Source: Urechis unicinctus (lineage: Eukaryota; Annelida; Polychaeta; Xenopneusta; Urechidae). From it: DNA of 64,000 bases. The position numbers and the translations under genes were made by a program. The stretch spans positions 21,834,576-21,898,575 of the forward strand of contig CM067343.1 in assembly GCA_034190875.2 (NCBI GenBank), given 5' to 3'. A model generated the notes under the pieces. That model saw only the letters and a program-made list of their open reading frames with translations, was not told where the DNA came from and did not search any database. Of the stretch, positions 1-15,412 are shown piece after piece (the stretch's first letter is position 1; each line of letters begins with the position of its first letter).

Positions 1-2061
1 ACGTTCAAGACGATTAAGCAGCTCATCGATATAAATACAGAAAAGAATCGGAGATAACACACCGCCCTGCTTTATGCCATTACTGCATTGGAATGCCTCG
101 GACACATTAGAGACCCATTTAACTAACAACGATTGGTTGAAATACATATAAAGGAGCAACTTTACAATAGTAGGACACAAACCTCTACGTATCAATAATT
201 GAAACAATTTAATATAATTAACCCTATCAAATGCCTTCGATGCGTCTAGCATCACAACATAACATGGCGATTTTTGATTGACATAAAAATCTATAACTTC
301 TTGAACTACATAGGTACACTTAGAAGTGGAATGGTCTGGTTCAAAACCAAACTGGAGGTGACTGGTGCTTAAAACATTTGAATACTTTGACAAAATAACG
401 TTATCTAAAACCTTGCCTACAACACTACTCGCTTGCCGATTTCTTTTTGTTTCTCAATAACGGAACAATCAATGACCTTGTCATTTCAACTGGAGTGAAT
501 GAATGAACAATCATTGAATTGAACAACAAAGATAAATGTATGAACAATTCACGAGTGCCATTTATAATATGGTCCGAATTTACATTTTCATTAATGTCAG
601 CCTTATGGGCCTTAATTTTCTCCACGGCTGCCGTAACATCACTGACTGAAATATAATGATCAGATTCGCATTTGCCAGAATTACATCTTTGCTCAACTTG
701 GTCATTCAGAACACTCTTAATCGCTCATATTCATCAACATTGTATGACACACTATTACAAAGTTCTTTGTATTTGGTAGAGAATAATTCACGAATACCAG
801 TCTCACTTCTCACATTGTCTACAACTGCTGGTACAACACGTGACTTACCACTTCTTTTCTTAACCTCAGACCAGAAATCACGGCTTCTATCGGTTGTTGT
901 CCTGATTCCTGACAACCCATCTCAAAATTCTTTTATATTCACGTTTGGTCTTAATCATTATCTCCTTCACCCAGCCCACAATTGGCCTTCCGCTATCGAC
1001 CCATAAATGATGCCAAAATATTGACTGCTCCTTATGAGGATTGACTAGGGTTTTCCAGCCTGTCTTTGACTTTCGTCTTACAGAAGGAATAACCTTTTGT
1101 GCAGCTAATATACATGCATTAAGGATTGCTTCGTGATAATAAATAATTGCGTCGGTATGGTCAGTACAGTGCGCGTCATTACATTGCAGTGCTTCGTATG
1201 GCAACTCTATATCAGCAAGTAAATCATTGAGTTGACCTTTGAACGCCTTAATGTTAGATGCATTAGCACATTTCCAAGAAGGCAAAGTATGCAATACTTT
1301 GCCCTGCATGGGCACTAATTCAACAGGAATGTCATGCTCTAAAATTACTGGACTGTGGTCTGACAGGTTATGACCTTCATGTAAGCAATGATAATCAGTA
1401 ATGCAGTGGAACATATTATCCGAAACAATAAAGTGGTCAATACAAGACGTAACAAACGAAAATGAATTTTCATAAGTATAATTCACAGTTGAACATGAGC
1501 TCAATAATCCAAATTTCATACCTCACAAAATGTCTTAAGCAGCGTAGTGTGTCTTGAGTTATCTCTGCTTAGGTCAGTATTAAAATCACCACCAATGACA
1601 ACATATTCAATATCATTATTCAGCGCAATTAACGACCTTATCTCGTTCAACACATCTCGATACAATTCTACATTAATTGTACAGTTTGAGTCGCACGGCA
1701 TGTATACAGTGATAAGAAGCATTTTAGCGTGGTTAGGTACTGTTATCACGCAAGCACTAAGTCTATTACAATCAGACGTCAGTGGCTCTATTGCACAACC
1801 AAGCGACTTTTTAAAAGCAATGGCACAACCACCATATGGTCCCTCGATTAGTAATTGTCCCTCATTGACCCCTGATACGCCAATCACAGTTACATCACCC
1901 AATTGATTTTCTAATAAGCAAAGGTTTTCTTGTAAACACCAGTGTTCTTGGAGTAACAATATATTACAATTTCGCAGCGATGAATTGATATAAGCTATAC
2001 GATCGCTAGCATGTCCTTTACAATTGAAAGACGCCAGCGTTAATTTGTTAGTGGTAGCCAT
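1..2061 (-). pseudogene. LINE ORF2: endonuclease plus partial reverse transcriptase, broken
   Basis: The likely start is the ATG at 2061. The endonuclease shows the EEP-family landmarks FNCKG, QEHW, VYMP, GGDFNTD and, in the next frame, SDHSPV near 1346-1363. The reverse transcriptase is fully open from about 420 to 1: LQFGFEPDHSTS, then catalytic motif A as VVMLDASKAFDRV (about 220-250), then motif B as KQGGVLSPILF (about 35-70). The YxDD box would lie beyond the window. The reading frame changes near 1517, near 905 and near 715. Near 430 the frame changes again, and the expected stretch between KKSAS and SSVVGKVLDN is missing, which suggests a small out-of-frame deletion. Endonuclease and RT roles are known for the family; inactivity is inferred from the breaks. 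Confidence 0.93.
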
Positions 2062-2103
2062 TTATGTATGAATAAACAAAATAAAAAAATGTGTTCAAGA
2101 ACA

Positions 2104-3102
2104 TCAACGCGAACTTTTGTCTTCGTTGCTTAATTGCTTAGACTTGAATAATCTCCGGACACAAACACCTTCGGGTCAGTAATCTGCTGATAGTACATTA
2201 TCTAGCTGAGATGTTTTAATTTCAGCCTTGAAACTGTCGAATTTAGACTCAGTACTTGAGATCTTGTCGAGTGATCTGACAGTGACTTGATTCTCCTCGA
2301 TGAAATCCTTGATGTGATTTATATCAGTTCCCTTGGCGACTCGGTATATAAATATGTCGCGACTAGGTTCTGGAGCAACAAAAAGTTCTGACTTGCCTTG
2401 TGTTGTGCCTGTGATTGTCAGTCGACTTGCTAGACGCCTCCTCGTTTTCTTCATCTCTGAGGATGGATACTGGTAACCTTCATCATCATGACTACTTTGT
2501 TTCTTTGTTGCTGATGTGTTGTCATTGCTTTTCTTCTGTCCAGTCTTAGGCTGATGTACCTCGCGTTGTGATTTCACAGGTTGTTGTGCCGGAACAGCTG
2601 TGGCATTTGGAGATACCGCTGCTGCCGCCGCATAGCTTTGTGGAGAACTAAAAGGGTTATTATCTATCTGATCCAACCTTAGTTCTAAGTCATTCATAGC
2701 GTTCAGTCTCAATTCCAATTTATTCAACCTTTCGCATACACTTATTGGATGCACCTCAGCGGGTGATGCCTTTGGGATACGACCCAGTGTTATTGAGTCG
2801 ACCGCAAACAAGGTAAGTGTTTTCGCGGAATCGAGCTTCATGATTCCCGACACTATATCTTGAATAACCTTGACGATTTCAAGCGAGTTACCAGTGTCTC
2901 TGTGTCTAATAAGAGCGGGCAGAACCTGTTCGTCGCCCACTCTCCACAACAGTTCCTTTGCTTTTACAACCTCGTCCAAGGAGTAAAACTCACGGCATGC
3001 ATTTACAATGCTTTCCCCAGGTAGGTTGTTCACCGAATGGGCCACGTAGGTCAAAACTGGATCTATAACAGCCTTTGAGAAGAACTCGCTCCCGTCCGGC
3101 AT
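2104..3102 (-). pseudogene. LINE ORF1 (gag-like RNA-binding protein) with internal TGA
   Basis: ORF1 runs from the ATG at 3102. The N-terminal half is mixed alpha-helical, including a leucine-rich stretch (ERLNKLELRLNAMNDLELRL) that could be a short coiled coil. A low-complexity Ala/Pro/Gln/Lys linker and a basic patch (MKKTRRRLASRL) follow. The C-terminal domain then reads into a TGA at 2176-2178, after LDNVLSADY. The same frame continues after it as PEGVCVRRLFKSK to a stop at 2104-2106. The TGA therefore falls where a tryptophan of a W-P-x-G-V-x-V-R type motif would be expected, and is best read as a single TGG-to-TGA nonsense change. A gap of about 40 bp separates this frame from ORF2. Its function as a nucleic-acid chaperone is inferred from position. 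Confidence 0.8.
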
Positions 3103-4760
<1,658 letters not shown>

Positions 4761-5735
4761 CAATGCTTCATAACAGCTCTAGCAAATAAGAGTATATTTA
4801 CTTTGTTTTAAAGCCGTATGCATTGAATGAAATTACTTCCGTCGCAGCAGAGCCTTTTATTTTGCGGGAGTTTTATTCGACCCATAACAGCACCGGACAA
4901 GGAATAAGGTTCAGTTAACGTCGGATTTCAAATGAGCAACATGATTAAGCCTATAATAACTTGTAGGTTGTTGTGCGTAATTATATCTTGACATTTTGAG
5001 TTATCTGCACATTTATAGAAGCAATAACAACACAAGCAATCGTTATCGCTGTGTCTGTTTCGGCTGTGTCCTTAGTTATGGTTCCTAATGTTGCACTTTG
5101 ACCTGCGCACCGCTATATTTGTGGTGTTAATATTAATAACATATATACGAATTCCTTGGTGACACATACTGTATGCTCACAACAGCGGGGGTAATATAGA
5201 ATGGGCACCATCCAATAAACCTAATTGCAATCGATTGTGCGATAGATAAATAAACAAGAGGGGAACACTAGTTGAATGCAAAAAAACATAGCTTCAAATC
5301 ATATTTAATGTCAATGGTAAAATGCACCAATAATACTTAACAGCTCCCTTTCGAATTTTGACAAAATTCTTTAGTATTCCTATTAAAAAATAATCCATTC
5401 CCCACTGAAGACGCAGCCAATAATTTGAGGTAAGAACTGAGAGCTTTGATTTATATTTTGAAATATAATATCATAGTTTGTAATGCTTCACCCTAATATC
5501 GAGACAGCATCAATGCAATAAAGAATTATCTCTATTCTAAATATTTCATTCTACGCTACATGGCAGAAGGCAATGTTTCGATAGCATAGGATATGATAAC
5601 ACTTGTTAACATAGAACCGACATTATAACCCCACAGTCACTTTATCAATATGTGAGCGGCACCCGAATAATTAATTGGTTGCATGCGGTACACAAGATTG
5701 AAAGATTTTCAGATGTATGCATGCATGCAAGTGTG
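4761..5735 (+). repeat. Left arm, segment 2, with marker module copy 1
   Basis: This pairs with about 57,585-58,500; for example 4,840-4,870 pairs with about 58,375-58,415, and 5,640-5,735 with 57,575-57,680. The marker module at 4,975-5,010 (gcgtaatta, then gacatttt.agttatctgc) also occurs at 16,741, 27,952 and 40,862 on this strand. The marker is followed by non-coding AT-rich sequence. Confidence 0.82.
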
Positions 5736-6910
<1,175 letters not shown>

Positions 6911-8750
6911 TGAGCGAAGATTTCGCGTAATTGTTCTACCTTATTTCAATAGTAAACTACAAAGTTCATCTGCAGTCACAATCTTCATGTTCAATTTACA
7001 CAACTTTTAATGATATCGGGTTATATGCTAGCGATCGACTTAATATCATTCAAGCTATGTTGTTCTGTTGCTCTGAAGCCTGAGATTTATTTCACGCAAT
7101 ATTTCTGTGACGAACGTTCACATTATGATATGAAGAATAGTAACATTAGCGGCTGCAATGAAAATCATTCTGATGAATACCATATGACATTACTTATTTA
7201 TATAACGTTCTACAGAATGCCACAGTTTCTGTGGATCTGGGATTTCGATTCAGACAGTATGTTTGCGATCAATCGGCAATAGCACGTTCGCGACACTGTC
7301 CAACCATCACAGTGATCACAGTCCCTCGTTGCGGAAGCATCACCTTGCCTTGAAAGATTACCTCTTCGTTTCTTTTGTCGTTTCTTATCATGCTTTACAG
7401 TAGGATTATTCCTGTCAAGGCAAGAGAGAGAGGGCCTAATTATATCATTATATTCTGAAAATGGGCCAGCGTTCAACGTGGATATCAATTAATGAATATC
7501 AAATATTTCCCGAAACGAAAACGATGCATAATCCAATCGAATTCACTTAATCAATTACATTTCCTCTTGTTGTGTGCTTGGCTTCATTAGCCACCATTTG
7601 AAGAAAATTTATCTGAGCAGTGTAAATACTGTATCCGTTTTGCCACGATGACGCATGCATGGCCATCAGGCTAAGCTACATATGAAACATATGTCAGCCC
7701 ATGTAATTCAAATAGATCAATGCTGCCCAAGAAAATAACATAAGCCATTTCAGTCTTTTTTTTAGATTGTAACTGCATTTTACAGAACAAAAGACGGTTT
7801 TTGGCCAATTCCAATTATTATGGCCATCTGAAATGCATCATTATTGTCATCTTGTTCATTGGTGCTGAGTTTATTTAATTAAAAATACAAGATCCCAATA
7901 ACATAACAGCGCTTATAATCCCCTGAAACATATTTGATAGCATCAGAAGGATCGAATGTTTCTGTATAGACCACAAATGTAACATTACCATCGCCGAAAA
8001 TGAATTTACCCGCCAATAATTTGCCAATACCCTCCTATTGCTATCTGCACAACTGATTGCTGCAACTTTAAAAAAGGAAAAATACTATTGTTGGCATGCT
8101 AGATATTATATAATATCAGCATCCCCTATAAGAGTTGCGCGTAAAAAGTGAAGTTCACATTCTCTAGTACATTGTCGAGCGACAAGCAGTCAGTTCGCTT
8201 TATTCACTCCCCCGACTAACCAACACAACTCTAACTTCTTGATTATCGAATGCAGCACAATGTATGATGTCAATTCATACGTGATTTGCTTATCATACCT
8301 CTAGATAAGTTTGATTGGTTTTGCAATCAATTCAGCAGCCTTTCCATGAATATACAAAAGCTGTTATGTGATATATGAGCGATTGACTGACTGATCAGCT
8401 TCATTGATAATAATCCAAATTGGTAATTTATTCCGCCGATCCTCAATTCATGATGAAAAAGACAGAAGCCCAAAAGGTTTGTAGAGTAGATCTATCAATA
8501 CAGATATACAGTTGCGATTCCGGGCACAATACGCAGTGTGCAGTGATGTGGATGATGTGGGACATACCGTCGTTCCTAGTGACCATCACTGGTTGCTTTT
8601 TATTGTAAAGATGACAGTATTGGTCACTCTCTCGTTGCCTATCACAGTGATACAAAGGCAGATAGATCGCTGACTTCAATATATTTATGATACAAAGATG
8701 TAGGTATAAAATACTACACTCCACCATAAGCCAATAAATTTTACATAAAA
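6911..8750 (+). repeat. Block present in left arm only
   Basis: The right arm passes directly from the partner of about 6,900 (near 56,820) to the partner of about 8,770 (near 56,800), so about 1.85 kb is absent there. The block is not unique: 7,540-7,620 resembles 13,330-13,410 and 28,665-28,720, 8,130-8,170 resembles 13,825-13,860, and 8,585-8,740 resembles 14,375-14,500, all in the same orientation. It is therefore another copy of a module found elsewhere in the window. Open frames within it show no recognisable protein. Confidence 0.75.
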
Positions 8751-9120
8751 CAAACGGATAACGTCTCGCGATACATATAAATGAAATAGATTGCAAGCTT
8801 TACGGGATATTTTGAATGAGCATAACGTATTCACCTGATGGATTGATTTGATTCAATGGCTAGATTTAACTAATCATCTTAAGTAAATCTCGCTTTGTTG
8901 ATTCTATTCCACATTAGCCTCGCTGGAATCCAAGTGAAACATATACACAATTATAATCGTCATGCGAACAAAAATGCCTTAAAACCGATATTTCTTATGG
9001 TCTCAGCTGTGTGGTTCAAACGATTTGTTCCATGAGTATTGTTCCTTTCCTCTTTGTTTGACAAAACGTGTTACCAGTTGTGTGTTTCATGAGTCTATCC
9101 TCATAGGGCATCCGTCATCC
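8751..9120 (+). repeat. Left arm, segment 4
   Basis: This pairs with about 56,270-56,815. The stretch 8,940-9,120 pairs with 56,285-56,470 at moderate similarity, and a related direct copy lies at 14,600-14,800. No gene is seen. Confidence 0.78.
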
Positions 9121-9734
9121 AATATGTGTTCGTTGACCTCTTCCCCAATGTGAATGACCCTCGACCATGATATATGTGCCAAGCTGTTTTTTCGTTACTC
9201 CTATTCTTAAGCTGTGCCAGGAGCTATCACCCACGCTATGTGTTCCACACCAAATTTGCGAAATTACTTGTTTCCTGGCTATGCGCACAAAGCAGCATGT
9301 TCCTTGCCGCCTGCCTCCAGTTACAAAACCGTTTGCCATATATAGAAGGACAAAACCTAGATTTCTTTGTGCTCTAACCCACGCTGTGTGTTCTTTATTA
9401 GGCTCTTAGTCCTTCGCCATACGTCTCCATCTGAGGGCTTTTCGCCCCCCTGACATAAGCTATGAGCCCATTTACCAACTGTCTAACGTTGTGGATGCCT
9501 TGCTGTCTGTCTAAATTTGTGCATACCATATGTCTCCATCGGAGAGTTTGTGTCCCTTCCAGATATCTTGCGGACAGCAACCTCTATAATAATGTGTCGT
9601 TTCGAAATAAATAGCCTTTAGTAAATCTTGTTGCCACTAGTGAGCTATATATAGATATTGTCAATCATTAGAAGAGCAACTTTTGCATGGGCAGTAAAGG
9701 GCTCGCACTGTAGCTTATTTGTGCTTCACGCAGT
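9121..9734 (+). repeat. Left arm, segment 5, with diverged internal repetition
   Basis: This matches about 55,930-56,285 in parts (9,140-9,210 and 9,560-9,590 are clearest) but is longer. It repeats itself: cacgctatgtgttc near 9,232 and cacgctgtgtgttct near 9,380; ccatacgtctccatc near 9,417 and ccatatgtctccatc near 9,526. I read this as an old tandem expansion. Nothing coding is supported. Confidence 0.6.
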
Positions 9735-9752
9735 ACACACACGCACACACAC

Positions 9753-9839
<87 letters not shown>

Positions 9840-9853
9840 TAAACACACACACA
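9735..9853. repeat. (CA)n microsatellite, left arm only
   Basis: About 119 bp of CA with a few CG and AA interruptions. The corresponding point in the right arm (near 55,920) has no CA array, although flanking sequence pairs (9,862-9,895 with 55,885-55,920). The array therefore arose, or was lost, after the arms separated. Confidence 0.95.
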
Positions 9854-11620
9854 TGGATAGGGCCGAAGCATAGATAATGCCTCACTTTTGCTGCGTAGAG
9901 AGTTTTGATCGCTTTATGAGTTAAAGCCTATATAATGCTAAGATAGTCAATGGATACGGTAGCTGAAAGAAATAGATTGCTGACAACTAGTGGTTTGATG
10001 TTGCTGCAGTCCTGTCATTCACTAGTACCAGCTTGAATGCATTTGTTATTGTGATTACAGGGTAAAGGCTAAGATATATATCTATACGTCGATTGCAGAT
10101 ACAACATGTACGCATCTCTTTTGGTCGTTCAAAAGCGCTCGAGAGATGCATGGTCATTACTCAATACGAATGACCATATATTATGCCGTCCTTGGGTTAA
10201 TGAAGTTATGATTAACGTCGCCATAGTGCTACCTATATATTTGTTATTTTCTATCATTGATTATCTTACAACGTAGTGGCACTGCATGTAGACATGGGGG
10301 TGGTGTGCATTATAATTCGGATGATTCAATGCTGTTAATCGGGTGCAACATTCTCGGTCGTATTAACGCATGCATGAAGATACACAATTGAGTAGGTCGT
10401 GGCAAATGGAATCTTAATTTAACGTTGTACGACATCACTTACTGGGGACTATGGCTTGTTACAACTAACTCTACGTGGACATTGCCGCGGTTTGTTGTCT
10501 TTGTTGCGCATGGTAGTCTTATCATAATCGCATTTGTGCGATAGCAGTCTGGCGTGGACTACACAAGATCAACTGCATATTAGGGAGCGATTATCCAGAA
10601 ACTGTACATCTTGCTTACAATCTGATTGTTAGATATATAAAGGTATAATTGATATCATACCTGCAGTATTGGAGGAATAGTTATCAACGTATATTGAAGG
10701 AGCATTCAATAGAGGAACTCAATTGCTTATTGTCTGTTGTAGAAATGCGTATCGCTATTTATTTATTCATTGCCTAAGGATCACTTGTGCCATTTCTATC
10801 TCAGTCTGTCGGCCAAGAGATGATCGCCATATACTAATGTTAATCAGATCTCAACCGTTCGCATTTTCGACAAATTTTATTCCGTTTATTTGCGATGATC
10901 AAATATATACCATCAACTCTTAGCAATTGAAGTTAATTGATGGTTTATGGCTTAATGGATGTCGATATGGAAGGCGGCTGAGTGCATCACTGGTAACGCA
11001 ATATAAAATAAGCTTATTTAACACATGGCATGATATCATGTAGCGTTTCTGCAACATATCATGCACAATGTATGCAAAATATGTTCTATTAGTTGAAGTT
11101 GACAAAGTTGAACGCAGATATGTTGGTAAAAATTTACCTACACCTTGTGAAAGTATTATTTTTAGTATTAAGACAATAATGGATTGTTTCATTTGCTCAT
11201 GCACGTCATTATATCATTTGCGCCGGCAAAATAACGAATAACGACAAACTGATTATGCACCTGGCAAATTAGGCTAATTTACGGTTTATGGCATAATGTA
11301 TGTACATATGGAAGGCGTTCAATATGCAATAAGCTTATTTAGCAGATGTCATGATGTCCGTCACCAAGTGCTTCTGCAACATGCAATAAATATATCAAGA
11401 CATGGCATGCACAATGTGTGCACCATATTTTCTATTGGTTGAAGTTTACTAAGTCGAAAACAGTTGTGTTTGCAACATTTTAGCCACGATCTTTTGAAAG
11501 TATTATTGTTGTAAGCGATTATTTCTTATGCTCAAGCACATGATAATATCATTCGCACCGAGCTAAAAACAGTTTATTTAGCGCCGTTTACGTGCGAAGA
11601 GAATAAGAAATTCCCGGTAG
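9854..11620 (+). repeat. Left arm, segment 6
   Basis: This pairs with 54,245-55,925. It includes ggtttgttgtctttgttgcg near 10,490 (direct copy near 31,249) and two adjacent copies of the module aataagcttattta...catgat near 11,005 and 11,325. That module recurs near 21,580 and 31,765, and inverted near 54,540 and 54,860. The short open frame at 10,723-10,923 has a related translation in the right arm because the DNA is homologous, not because coding is conserved. Confidence 0.85.
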
Positions 11621-13300
11621 GTTATGATTTTATCACTAATGATCCTCATATGTGGCGTTGCGCCCTGTTGTTATATTACCATAATAGCGCTATAAATATA
11701 CATCTAACGCGGAGAAAATAGAACCTGTCAGCATCAAATGCATGAAAAAATCTTCAAACGCTGTTGATCCGAGATCCCTAGTGAACTTGATGGCAGTGGC
11801 ATTATCTACGAGGCTAGATTGAACTGAGGTTTTTTCTTATGAATAGAACACGATATTGCGAGATCCCTATTTTTAAGTAAAACATGTCACAGATGTCTAC
11901 TTTCGCATGCGTAATATCAATTATGTGTGCATTATTACCAAAATCATTTTAACGTTATATGCATTAAATTCGAACTGGAAGTGGGTGCTACTGGGCCGCG
12001 CTAAGCATTTATAGAATCGATCCTTTTTTTATATAAAGTCATCGCAAAAATTGCTGTAAGGATATCCTATTACTATAATCGAAGATTTCTCATTCAACAA
12101 AACATCTATTTACCTAGAAGGCCACAAAAGAAAGAATTATGGACTGGGTAATATGTACTGCGCATAATGCAAGTCAACGGCTGGTTTTTTGCTGAGGTAA
12201 TCTATATGAGAGAAGACAATAAACAGAGCAACTCAGCATGGGTGGTGAACCGGTAATGTATGATGCACGCAGGTGGCTTATTGCAGCGTGATAATATTAC
12301 CATCATTATGTCGTAAAAAAACATCTGAAGCATAGAAAGCAAGACATTCTGACATTCGGCTGCAAGTTAGCAGCCTTAATAGTCGTTAAAAAAACCATTA
12401 GTTATTCGCTATTGCACCGTTTGCGTTTTCATACAGTATAATCATATGATGGTCTTAATTTGTGAGTAGGATTGTATGACTATGTATGACAATCGATCAA
12501 GGTACATTCTCAGTTAAGTTACTATATTTGTCGAAGTTATCGTACAACACTCTCCATAAGATTGCAATCAGCTTGAATACCATATACGTGGCATAATGAA
12601 GTAAAATACACCAACACATCGATAATCAATCCCCAAAAGCGCACTTTAAACAGCCTTCGAGCTTTGCTTACAAAAGTATTCATATGAATAGCAGCACAAG
12701 TAATTACGCATGCACTACTCCACCTTTTCTTTTTCAAAAGCATTGTAGTGTCTTTTGTGTGCTATAATTGGTATAAAATTCACGCTCCGTTAAACTTAAT
12801 AAATCGAAATTGGATAGATTATTGAAATATCCGGGGTAACATATTTGACTCGAGTTGATTATGATTAATCACTAACAACAGTAAAAAATTAACTAGTAAG
12901 GTATTTTACAAAATGGAATTATGAGGCTTTTTGGTGATATACATATCTCCTAATTAGGCTAAACAAACAGGGCTTGTACAGTATCATATTAATATGTAGT
13001 ATCGAATATGTGACATAGCTACGCCACAGACCAGCATACTATACCTCACCGTACAAACGCTCGGCATCTTATTGCGAATGATGCGATCATCTATGCAAAT
13101 CGTACATCATAACTATCCCGCGTAAAAACGAGACTATATACTTTTCTCGGAGCAATTCTAACTCAGTCGCCAGAATTTTGAGCAAGGGAGCGACCCAAAT
13201 TATGAAACAATATATATCTAGCTGATAAACCCTCCTGTCTGACTACAATATCAACAAAAGTTCATAATGAACACCAATCGTAAAAATACTAAATAGCATC
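11621..13300 (+). repeat. Left arm, segment 7
   Basis: This pairs with 52,590-54,244. It contains the best conserved tract between the arms, 12,581-12,647 with 53,227-53,293 (67 bp identical). It also has copies of the motif ggtggcg..ttgc...attaccat near 11,652 and 12,270. Direct relatives of 11,870-12,300 lie at 33,430-33,750. Confidence 0.87.
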
Positions 13301-14810
13301 CCCGAGTCGAAATGATGCATTCTGCAGTCGAGATCACTTAACCAATTACATTTCCTTTTATTGTGCGTTTTGCTAAATTAGTCACTTATTGATGAATGAC
13401 AAAATATATCTGGTTAATCTGAATAGTGTGTCATTTACATAGCACCAGGCATTTAACAAAACCTAAGACGGTGTTTAACAAATGCGATTTACTTTAGGAG
13501 ACAGGAGTACAGCATAATCATTATCAGCTTGGCCATAGGTATTGAGAATTGAATATGTATGATCACAAAAACATTGAAGCACTAATAGACTGCAGAAACA
13601 CATTTGATAACCTCAGAATGGTCGATTGTTTCTTTGCAGACCACTTATGTAACACGACCACTGTTTGGTCGAATATCCATCAACTTTCCCTGTTTTGTGT
13701 CATTACCAGCCCATCGCTATCTGCCAAACTTACGGCTGATACCTTAAAAGTTTATTAACAACCATTGTCGACGTTGCGGCCCAGAAACAATTTAACAAAA
13801 GAAGCTTACAGAGTTGTGCTTAAGATGTGGAGTTCACATTATCCGATACGCTGCCGACACTAAACTATTGTATATCGTGTTTTTATCAGAACGACGAGCA
13901 CTCCGCTCGTATTGTTGATTCGGCTACATGAAATTAGATACATCAAGTAGCTGTGAGATAACTGAGCGATTGCTTGATTCATCAGCTTCATTTCAGTTTC
14001 CAGACTCACCAATTTATGATAAAGCCTTTTCACAATCCGCAGCCAAACAACGAAATAGTGTAGATATATCATTACAGAAATACAACTGAGTTTCTTGGTC
14101 ACTATGTGGGGTGTAAATAGATTGATACTCATTATGGATATCCAATAGGAACTCAACAACGCCTGGACTCGGCGGTGAGCCCATCGGTTCTGCATCAAAA
14201 TCACCATGACGTTGAATTATCTGGCTCTTGGCTTATATTTGGACAAAACCACTTTCCGAAATCTTGGGATCGAAACGTACATTTTATATATGGGGCACTC
14301 CTGACACTGGTGATCAAGCTATATTGTGATACAGTTGATATACGACATTCTAGCACCCTCTACAGTTTTTCCTGGTAACCATCACTTTTTGCTTATTATT
14401 GTGAAGGTGACAGCATTAGTCACTCTATTTCTGTCTATCACAGGAATACAAGGGCAGAAAGATCGCTGGCCTGAATATATTTATAACATGGTTAAAGTAC
14501 TACAAACCACCATATGCCAATAAATTGGACATCAACCAAACGGATAACGTCTTGTGATACATGTGAATCTTATATAATGCAGACTTAACAGAATATTTCG
14601 AAGGGGCATGACTCCAAACAGTCATCCACGTATTCACCCGATTGAGTTCAAATAAATCTTGCAAATATAATAGAATCTGTGCTTATACCCCTGCCATTTG
14701 TCGAAGAATTACCCATGCAAAAGAAATGCGTTTTAGGATGTCTTAAACCTGATATTCCCTCTGGTCCTAGCCGTATGTCCCATGATTATTGATCCTTACC
14801 CCTGCAGTAA
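13301..14810 (+). repeat. Left arm, segment 8
   Basis: This pairs with 50,990-52,590, including 33 identical bp at 13,880-13,912 with 51,868-51,900 and roughly 88% similarity over 13,880-14,100. The paired open frames here align without gaps over 75 codons, but most differences change the amino acid, so no protein is called. Confidence 0.88.
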
Positions 14811-15287
14811 TAATACAGATGGCTATTGACTAATAGCCAAGGAAATATTTAGGACATTACGAACCATTTCTGTATGTGATGTCTTATATAGACATGAATG
14901 TATTGTTTCTAATGATTGTCATGATTCTTTTGCACATTGTTTTATCATTCGAACGAGACGGGAAGACAAATAACGACAAACTGACTATGCTCTTTACTTC
15001 ATTGTAGAGCTAAGGCACCCCCAGTCAATCATCATGAGGGTAAAGCACAATTTGCATTTATTTGACATTTTATGCCAAAAATGTTTTAATGTCAGGACTT
15101 TCGAGTTCACTGTGCTTTTTATTACTGACCAAAACACATTAATCCAACTTACGACTGAACCAGTCCATCCTTACCAGCAGTATTATGTTATGTGCACTTT
15201 TACAGTAAAGATGGCACAGTAGTAGCAATATCTAATGACCATGCCCTAATACATATTGCTATACTAGCTCAATAGTCGTATAAATGG
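14811..15287 (+). repeat. Left arm, segment 9
   Basis: This pairs with 49,600-49,750 and with 50,400-50,990. The right arm holds an extra block of about 0.65 kb in between. The stretch 15,240-15,287 matches 49,600-49,660 closely. A looser direct relative is at 32,010-32,200. Confidence 0.82.
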
Positions 15288-15412
15288 TTGCAGGTCAGTT
15301 CGCCCCCGGGTCAGTCGCCCCCACTGGGACAGTTCGCCCCCGGATCAGTTCGCCCTCGCTGGGACAGCTCGCCCCCGGGTCAGGTCGCCCCCGGGACGAT
15401 ACGCCCCGAAAT
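15288..15412 (+). repeat. GC-rich short interspersed array, ggtcagttcgcccccg type
   Basis: About seven degenerate copies of a unit of about 17 bp, alternating between cgggtcag and ctgggacag leads, each followed by ttcgcccc or a variant. It is strikingly GC-rich in a window of otherwise high AT. The right arm lacks it at the partner position (near 49,550-49,600), so it is an insertion into, or expansion within, the left arm. I recall similar GC-rich short repeats in marine invertebrate genomes, but cannot confirm that here. Confidence 0.8.

Noticed and set aside
9658-9873. His-Thr or Cys-Val repeat frames
   Set aside because: They are translations of the (CA)n array; likewise the 164-codon frame at 20,940-21,434, which runs into (AT)n and (GT)n.
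12537-12743. Possible conserved small protein shared with the right arm (53.1-53.3 kb)
   Set aside because: Same stop and frame, but outside one identical tract non-synonymous changes outnumber synonymous ones about three to one, and there is no recognisable domain.
13860-14207. Possible conserved gene: translation similar to the one at 51,678-51,905
   Set aside because: The frames align without gaps over 75 codons, but most base differences change the amino acid, so there is no sign of purifying selection; the similarity comes from the palindrome.
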